Shown: positions 60,087-64,000 of the stretch, one piece after another | Position numbering within the stretch: position 1 is the first letter of the stretch | Layout of the letters: each line of letters begins with the position of its first letter | Origin: Ruixingdingia sedimenti | GTDB taxonomy: Bacteria; Pseudomonadota; Alphaproteobacteria; Rhodobacterales; Rhodobacteraceae | Direction: 5' to 3' | NCBI RefSeq assembly: GCF_031432425.1 | Contig: NZ_JAVKPH010000007.1 | Coordinates: 118,832-182,831 of the forward strand | DNA length: 64,000 nt | Program-made: the position numbers and the translations under genes | Notes under the pieces: generated by a model | Told to the model about the DNA's origin: nothing | The model's database searches: none | Seen by the model: only the letters and a program-made list of their open reading frames with translations

Positions 60087-60101
60087 TTAATATCGGCCTA
60101 A
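60087..60101. promoter_or_regulatory. CtrA-type box upstream of flgE
   Basis: On the plus strand the site reads TTAA-N7-CTAA (TTAG-N7-TTAA on the flgE strand), one mismatch from the consensus. It lies in the 89-base gap between motB and flgE, 62-76 bases before the flgE start. Confidence 0.52.
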
Positions 60102-60114
60102 CGGATCCCGTGCC

Positions 60115-60978
60115 CTATCGGTCGCGGCGCAGCAGGACGATTTCCAGCCGCCCGTTGCGGGCCGCGCGGGGATCGGCGGTCACGGGCTTGCGGTCGGCAA
60201 AGCCGGTCACGCGCTGCATCCGTTCCGCCGGGAAGGCCGCGGATTCGAGTATCCGGCGCATTTCCTGCGCCCGCGCGGCCGACAGATCCCAGACCGGGTT
60301 GTCGATCAGCGTGATCGGATAGGCTCGTGTGTGGCCGTTCACCGCGACCTTGTTTGTCACCAGCAGGAAGGTTTCCGCCACCACCTGCGCCAGATCGCGC
60401 AGCACGGGGTTCGGCGCCGCCGTGTCGCCGTCGAACAGGGTCGATCCCTCGATGTCGTGCAGCTCGATCACCAGCCCCTCGTCGGTGATGCGGGTGACGA
60501 CATGGCGCAGCGCGCGTTCCATCGTCATGCTTTCCCCGCTGCGGGCCAGCAACTGCTTTTCCAGATCGCGCAGCGCCTGTTCCTCTGCCTTGCCCGCCGC
60601 ATCCGCCCCGGTCTGGCCGCGGGCCTGCCGGTCCTCTGTCGGATAGAGGTTGGAGGCGCCGGTGCCGCTTTGCGCCAGCACCTCTTCGGAAAACACGCTG
60701 TCGCCGCCGAACGCATCCTCGCCCCCGCCAGAGATGCGGTTCACCGGGATCGTCGGGTTGAAATAATCCGCGATCCCCTTGCGTTGCTTTTCCGTCGTCG
60801 CGTTCAGCAGCCACATCAGCAGGAAAAACGCCATCATGGCGGTCACGAAGTCGGCATAGGCCACCTTCCACGCCCCACCGTGGTGCCCGCCGGCCTGAAT
60901 GACCTTTTTCCGTTTGATGATGACCGGCGCGGCATTCGACTGCCCTGCCATTCCACCACCTGTTCCTTCACCCGTCAT
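60115..60978 (-). CDS. motB: Flagellar stator protein MotB
   Basis: MotB anchors the stator to peptidoglycan and carries the proton-binding aspartate. The 287-residue product has a single membrane helix VAYADFVTAMMAFFLLMWLL, with that aspartate in the YADF motif near residue 42. A plug/linker region follows, and an OmpA-like C-terminal domain contains VAVNGHTRAYPITL and LSAARAQEMRRILESAAFPA. It lies upstream of flgE on the same strand and downstream of trhO by 45 bases, where a single TTAA half-site occurs. Confidence 0.96.
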   Translation of the reverse strand: MTGEGTGGGMAGQSNAAPVIIKRKKVIQAGGHHGGAWKVAYADFVTAMMAFFLLMWLLNATTEKQRKGIADYFNPTIPVNRISGGGEDAFGGDSVFSEEVLAQSGTGASNLYPTEDRQARGQTGADAAGKAEEQALRDLEKQLLARSGESMTMERALRHVVTRITDEGLVIELHDIEGSTLFDGDTAAPNPVLRDLAQVVAETFLLVTNKVAVNGHTRAYPITLIDNPVWDLSAARAQEMRRILESAAFPAERMQRVTGFADRKPVTADPRAARNGRLEIVLLRRDR

Positions 60979-61023
60979 CCGGTCTAGCGCGGTGCGGTGA
61001 ACAGCGGCTTAACCGGAGGGATT

Positions 61024-61803
61024 TTAGGGATTTTGCGCTCCGGCGCAGGCACAGGCCGCCTCCGGCCGCCCGCATCGCCGGCAAAGCGTCACCGCCCCCT
61101 GCCGCAGCCCGTGCCCCACCGCCACGCGCCCGTCGAAGACGAAACATTCGCCCTGCCACAGGCTGTCGGCCTCCGGCACGTCCTCGAGGTATTTCAGGAT
61201 TCCGCCGTGCAGGTGGAACACTTCGTCCACCCCCTGGTCCAGCAACCACGACGATGCCTTTTCGCAGCGGATCCCGCCGGTGCAGAACATGGCGATGCGC
61301 TTGTTGTGGAACCGCTCGCGGTTCGCGGCCCACCAGCCGGGAAAGTCGCCGAAGCTGCGGGTGCCGGGGTCCACGGCGCCGGTGAAGGTGCCGATGGCGA
61401 CCTCGTAATCGTTGCGGGTGTCGATCACCACCACGTCGGGGGCGGTGATCAGCGCGTTCCAGTCCGCCGCCGGAACATGGGTGCCGACCCGCCGTGCCGG
61501 GTCGGCGGGCTGGCCGAGCGTCACGATTTCCCGCTTGATCCGCACCTTCAGCCGCCCGAAGGGCATCTGCGCGGCATGGCTTTCCTTCCATTCCAGCCCC
61601 GCGCAGCCGGGCAGGGCGCGGATCGTGTCCAGCGCGCGGGCGATGGCCGCGGGCGTCCCGGCGATGGTGCCGTTCACGCCCTCTGCCGCCAGCAGGATCG
61701 TGCCGCGAACCCCATCCGCCGCCAGCGCCGCGCGCAGGGCATCGCGGCGGGCGGGCAGGTCGTCCAGCGGGGCGAAATGGTAAAGGGCGGCGACGGTGAA
61801 CAT
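61024..61803 (-). CDS. trhO: tRNA uridine(34) hydroxylase TrhO (rhodanese family)
   Basis: TrhO uses a rhodanese-fold cysteine to hydroxylate U34 in certain tRNAs with oxygen. The ATG at 61803 (MFTVAALYHFAPLDDL) gives 259 residues. The N-terminal acylphosphatase-like domain has LLAAEGVNGTIAGTPAAIAR near residue 37. The rhodanese domain has VVIDTRNDYEVAIGTFTGAV near 122 and the catalytic MFCTGGIRCEKASSWL near 170. A cysteine cluster at the C-terminus (LCRRCGRPEAACAC) may bind metal. A longer upstream start is less likely. It is divergent from pncA. Confidence 0.94.
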   Translation of the reverse strand: MFTVAALYHFAPLDDLPARRDALRAALAADGVRGTILLAAEGVNGTIAGTPAAIARALDTIRALPGCAGLEWKESHAAQMPFGRLKVRIKREIVTLGQPADPARRVGTHVPAADWNALITAPDVVVIDTRNDYEVAIGTFTGAVDPGTRSFGDFPGWWAANRERFHNKRIAMFCTGGIRCEKASSWLLDQGVDEVFHLHGGILKYLEDVPEADSLWQGECFVFDGRVAVGHGLRQGAVTLCRRCGRPEAACACAGAQNP

Positions 61804-61847
61804 GCACCACCCCATCCCCCGCCCGCGCCGCAAACGCAAGCCCGGCA

Positions 61848-61875
61848 TTGACGCAGGCCCGCCGGGGACTTAGGC
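61848..61875 (+). promoter_or_regulatory. Possible promoter for pncA
   Basis: TTGACG (61848-61853) is followed after 16 bases by TTAGGC (61870-61875), about 28 bases upstream of the pncA ATG. The -35 is good and the -10 poor, so this is only a candidate. Confidence 0.3.
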
Positions 61876-61903
61876 AAAACCGGATGCTGGCAAGGAGGAT
61901 GTC

Positions 61904-62515
61904 ATGCGCCCCGCGACCGAAGCCCTGATCGGGATCGACATCCAGAACGATTTCTGCCCCGGCGGCGCCTTGGCCGTGGCGGATGGCGATGCGGTGGTGG
62001 CGCCGGTCAATGCGATGATGGCGGAATTCGCGGTGGTGGTGCTGACGCAGGACTGGCACCCGGCCGGCCACCTGTCCTTTGCCGACAACCACCCCGGCCG
62101 CGCGCCGTTCGACATGGCGCAGATGCCCTATGGCCCGCAGGTCCTGTGGCCCCGCCACTGCGTGCAGGGCACCGATGGCGCGACCTTCCATCCCGGGCTG
62201 GCCACCGACCCGGCGCAGATGGTGATCCGCAAGGGCTTTCGCACCGGGATCGACAGCTATTCCGCGTTTTTCGAGAACGACCGCACCACCCCCACGGGGC
62301 TCGACGGCTATCTGCGCAGCCGGGGGGTGGAGGCGCTGACCCTCGCCGGCCTCGCCACCGATTTCTGCGTCGCCTATTCGGCGCTGGATGCGGTGCGGCA
62401 GGGGTTCCGCGTGACGGTGCGGATGGATGCCTGCCGGGCGATCGACCTGAACGGATCGCTGGCCGAGGCCGTGGCGCAGATGCGCGCGGCCGGCGTCACG
62501 CTGGCAGAGGGCTGA
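61904..62515 (+). CDS. pncA: Nicotinamidase
   Basis: PncA hydrolyses nicotinamide to nicotinate and ammonia in NAD salvage. AAGGAGG with 5-base spacing precedes the ATG. The 203-residue product has the catalytic aspartate in IGIDIQNDFCPGGALAV near residue 10. The metal-binding TQDWHPAGHLSF lies near 47 and the nucleophilic cysteine in LAGLATDFCVAYSALDAV near 152. The product feeds the next enzyme, PncB, whose gene starts 3 bases after the stop. Confidence 0.96.
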   Translation: MRPATEALIGIDIQNDFCPGGALAVADGDAVVAPVNAMMAEFAVVVLTQDWHPAGHLSFADNHPGRAPFDMAQMPYGPQVLWPRHCVQGTDGATFHPGLATDPAQMVIRKGFRTGIDSYSAFFENDRTTPTGLDGYLRSRGVEALTLAGLATDFCVAYSALDAVRQGFRVTVRMDACRAIDLNGSLAEAVAQMRAAGVTLAEG

Positions 62516-62518
62516 GCC

Positions 62519-63811
62519 ATGGTCGACATCGCCACCCGCGTCTATAACCACAAGTGGAAGATCGACCCCATCGTGCGGTCGCTGATCGACACGGACTTCT
62601 ACAAGCTGTTGATGTGCCAGTCGATCTTTCGCAACAAGCCCGACACCGACGTTACCTTCAGCCTGATCAACCGCACGAAATCCATCCGCCTCGCCGACAT
62701 GATCGACGAGGGCGAATTGCGCGAACAGCTGGACCATATCCGCGGCCTGCGGCTGGCGCGGGGCGAAAGCACCTTCCTGCGCGGCAACACCTTCTACGGC
62801 AAGCGCCAGATGTTCCGCCCCGATTTCATGGAATGGTTCGAGAACCTGCAACTGCCGCCCTACCATCTGGAAAAGCGCGACGGGCAGTACGAACTGACCT
62901 TCGAGGGCAAATGGCCCGAGGTCATGCTGTGGGAAATCCCGGCGCTGGCGGTGCTGATGGAACTGCGATCCCGCGCGGTGATGAAGGATCTGCGCAAGTT
63001 CGAGCTTCAGGTGCTCTATGCCCGCGCGATGACCAAGCTGTGGGAAAAGGTGGAACGCCTGCGCAGGATCGACGGGCTGAAACTGGCGGATTTCGGCACC
63101 CGGCGGCGGCATTCCTTCCTGTGGCAGGACTGGTGCGTGCAGGCGCTGATCGAAGGGCTGGGGCCCGCCTTCACCGGCACCTCGAACTGCCTGATCGCCA
63201 TGCACCGCGACATCGAGGCGATCGGCACCAACGCCCACGAACTGCCGATGGTCTATGCCGCACTGGCCGACAGCGACGACGAACTGCGCCAGACCCCCTA
63301 TCGCGTGCTGGCCGACTGGCACGAGGAACATGACGGCAACCTGCGCATCATCCTGCCCGATACCTTCGGGACCGCCGGTTTCCTGGAACATGCGCCCGAC
63401 TGGCTGGCCGGATGGACCGGCATGCGCATCGATTCCGGCGACCCGGCGGAAGGCGCGGAAACCGCGATCCGCTGGTGGCGCGACAGGGGCGAGGATCCGC
63501 AGCGCAAGCTGATCATCTTTTCCGACGGGCTGGACGTGCCGAAGATGGAAGAACTGCACACGCGCTTTGCCGGGCGGGTCAAGGTCAGCTTCGGCTGGGG
63601 CACGCTCTTGACCAACGACTTCCGCGGCCTGATGCCGGGCGATGCGCTGGCGCCGTTCAGTCTGGTGTGCAAGGCGGTGGCGGCGAACGGGCGGCCCACG
63701 GTGAAACTGTCCGACAACCCCAACAAGGCGATGGGCCCGGCGGACCAGATCGACCGCTACAAGCGCGTGTTCGACGTGGGCGTGCAGAAGGCCGAGGCGG
63801 TGCTGGTCTGA
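62519..63811 (+). CDS. pncB: Nicotinate phosphoribosyltransferase
   Basis: PncB joins nicotinate to phosphoribosyl pyrophosphate, the next NAD-salvage step after PncA. The 430-residue product has the N-terminal SLIDTDFYKLLMCQSIFRNK near residue 21, KLADFGTRRRHSFLWQDWC near 183 and TGMRIDSGDPAEGAETAIRW near 300. The late block KVSFGWGTLLTNDF lies near 358. Length and motifs are standard. Gene adjacency to pncA, three bases apart, supports an operon ended by the hairpins at 63.8 kb. Confidence 0.97.
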   Translation: MVDIATRVYNHKWKIDPIVRSLIDTDFYKLLMCQSIFRNKPDTDVTFSLINRTKSIRLADMIDEGELREQLDHIRGLRLARGESTFLRGNTFYGKRQMFRPDFMEWFENLQLPPYHLEKRDGQYELTFEGKWPEVMLWEIPALAVLMELRSRAVMKDLRKFELQVLYARAMTKLWEKVERLRRIDGLKLADFGTRRRHSFLWQDWCVQALIEGLGPAFTGTSNCLIAMHRDIEAIGTNAHELPMVYAALADSDDELRQTPYRVLADWHEEHDGNLRIILPDTFGTAGFLEHAPDWLAGWTGMRIDSGDPAEGAETAIRWWRDRGEDPQRKLIIFSDGLDVPKMEELHTRFAGRVKVSFGWGTLLTNDFRGLMPGDALAPFSLVCKAVAANGRPTVKLSDNPNKAMGPADQIDRYKRVFDVGVQKAEAVLV

Positions 63812-63819
63812 TTCCGGTC

Positions 63820-63894
63820 GGCGCCGGGGGCCAGCCCCGCGCCGGCTGGTTCTCGAACCAGTGGCGCCCCATCCGGCGCCCCCGGAGTATTTTT
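63820..63894 (+). terminator. Hairpin cluster and T-run downstream of pncB
   Basis: Three stems follow the pncB stop. GGCGC/GCGCC with an inner GGGG/CCCC spans 63820-63843. CTGGTT/AACCAG (63846-63861) has a 4-base loop. GGCGCC/GGCGCC (63863-63880) has a 6-base loop. Five T begin at 63890, 9 bases after the last stem. Together they look like a transcription end for pncA-pncB. Confidence 0.5.
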
Positions 63895-63906
63895 GAAAAG
63901 ATGAAG
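63883..63906 (+). repeat. Short AT-rich element, probably dispersed in relatives
   Basis: CGGAGTATTTTTGAAAAGAT followed by GAAG stands out from the GC-rich surroundings and lies just after a gene. I recall near-identical strings recurring after genes in Rhodobacteraceae genomes, but no second copy occurs in this window, so its repeat status is from memory and not shown here. Confidence 0.35.
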
Positions 63907-63934
63907 CCCCCGCCGTTGTCCGGCGTGTTTCCCG

Positions 63935-64000
63935 CTAGGCCCTGTTCATCCTGTTGTTGACGAGTTCGTTGACGACGTTTGGGTCTGCGAGTGTCGAGGT
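63935..64000 (-). CDS. Possible C-terminal end of a further gene, cut by the right edge
   Basis: On the minus strand one frame is open from the right edge to a TAG at 63937-63935 and reads LADPNVVNELVNNRMNRA before the stop. The 21 visible residues are too few to identify a family, and codon use is ordinary. It would be convergent to pncB. It may equally be a chance open frame. Confidence 0.22.
   Translation of the reverse strand, partial: TSTLADPNVVNELVNNRMNRA

Noticed and set aside
61009..61012. TTAA upstream of motB as a CtrA box
   Set aside because: The nearest second half-site (TTAG) is 11 bases away, so spacing does not fit.
1..64000. CRISPR arrays, prophage, insertion sequences, tRNA or rRNA genes
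   Set aside because: No regularly spaced repeats, transposase or phage structural motifs, or cloverleaf-like or rRNA-like segments were recognised when reading the window. Small features could have been missed by eye.

Overview
The window looks like a chromosomal segment of a GC-rich alphaproteobacterium of the Rhodobacteraceae (Rhodobacter/Paracoccus-like order Rhodobacterales). The case rests on four things: the regB / senC-regA-hvrA redox-regulation locus, alphaproteobacterial AddAB, a flagellar cluster with FlaF, FlbT and a single large flagellin, and N7-spaced TTAA-type boxes of the kind bound by CtrA. No mobile element, CRISPR array, rRNA or tRNA was seen. No stretch of more than about 200 bases lacks a gene.

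Region 1 (1-20.7 kb) is a dense housekeeping block. It runs maf (cut by the left edge)-aroE-coaE-dnaQ, then secB and fxsA on the opposite strand, Tim44-like-mltA-smr, and a lipoprotein alpha/beta hydrolase. Next comes hslV-(membrane protein)-hslU, with an unrelated membrane protein gene sitting between the two protease subunits. After trxA, with a clear terminator, there is an operon in which neighbouring genes overlap: tsaE-amgK-like-murU-like-addB-addA. At the head of that strand is a four-PAS protein without a kinase domain, a DivL candidate. It is preceded by a perfect TTAA-N7-TTAA box.

Region 2 (20.7-24 kb) holds the redox-responsive two-component locus: RegB with its redox Cys265 and GGxxNPF motif, divergent SenC (PrrC), RegA with Asp63, and the H-NS-like HvrA.

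Region 3 (24-30.7 kb) is an uncharacterised polytopic membrane protein followed by a complete five-gene ABC importer of the branched-chain amino acid/amide type with a Tat-exported binding protein. A convergent HD-domain phosphohydrolase follows.

Region 4 (30.7-61 kb) is a nearly complete flagellar cluster in several divergent transcription units. In order it carries flgD-fliK, a rod-binding protein, a FlgN candidate, flagellin, flaF, flbT, a DUF1217-type gene, fliI, flgBC-fliE-fliQ-flgFGAH-fliL-like, then on the minus strand a FliJ candidate, flhB, fliR, flhA, a lytic transglycosylase, a 717-residue exported unknown, motA, a MotE-like gene, a membrane-anchored coiled-coil protein and fliL. 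It finishes with fliF-fliH-fliN-fliP and flgI-flgL-flgK-flgE-motB. fliG, fliM and fliO are not in the window. N7-spaced TTAA-like boxes precede fliL/fliF and flgE, and weaker ones precede the flagellin and rod-protein genes, which points to CtrA control of the cluster.

Region 5 (61-64 kb) contains trhO (tRNA uridine hydroxylase) and the NAD-salvage pair pncA-pncB. It ends with hairpins, a short AT-rich element that may be dispersed in the genome, and possibly the C-terminal end of another gene.

The observations most worth following are the DivL-like PAS protein with its ideal CtrA box next to regB, the structured flagellin leader near flbT, and several unassigned but probably flagellar genes (717-, 109- and 117-residue products and a second FliL-type protein).
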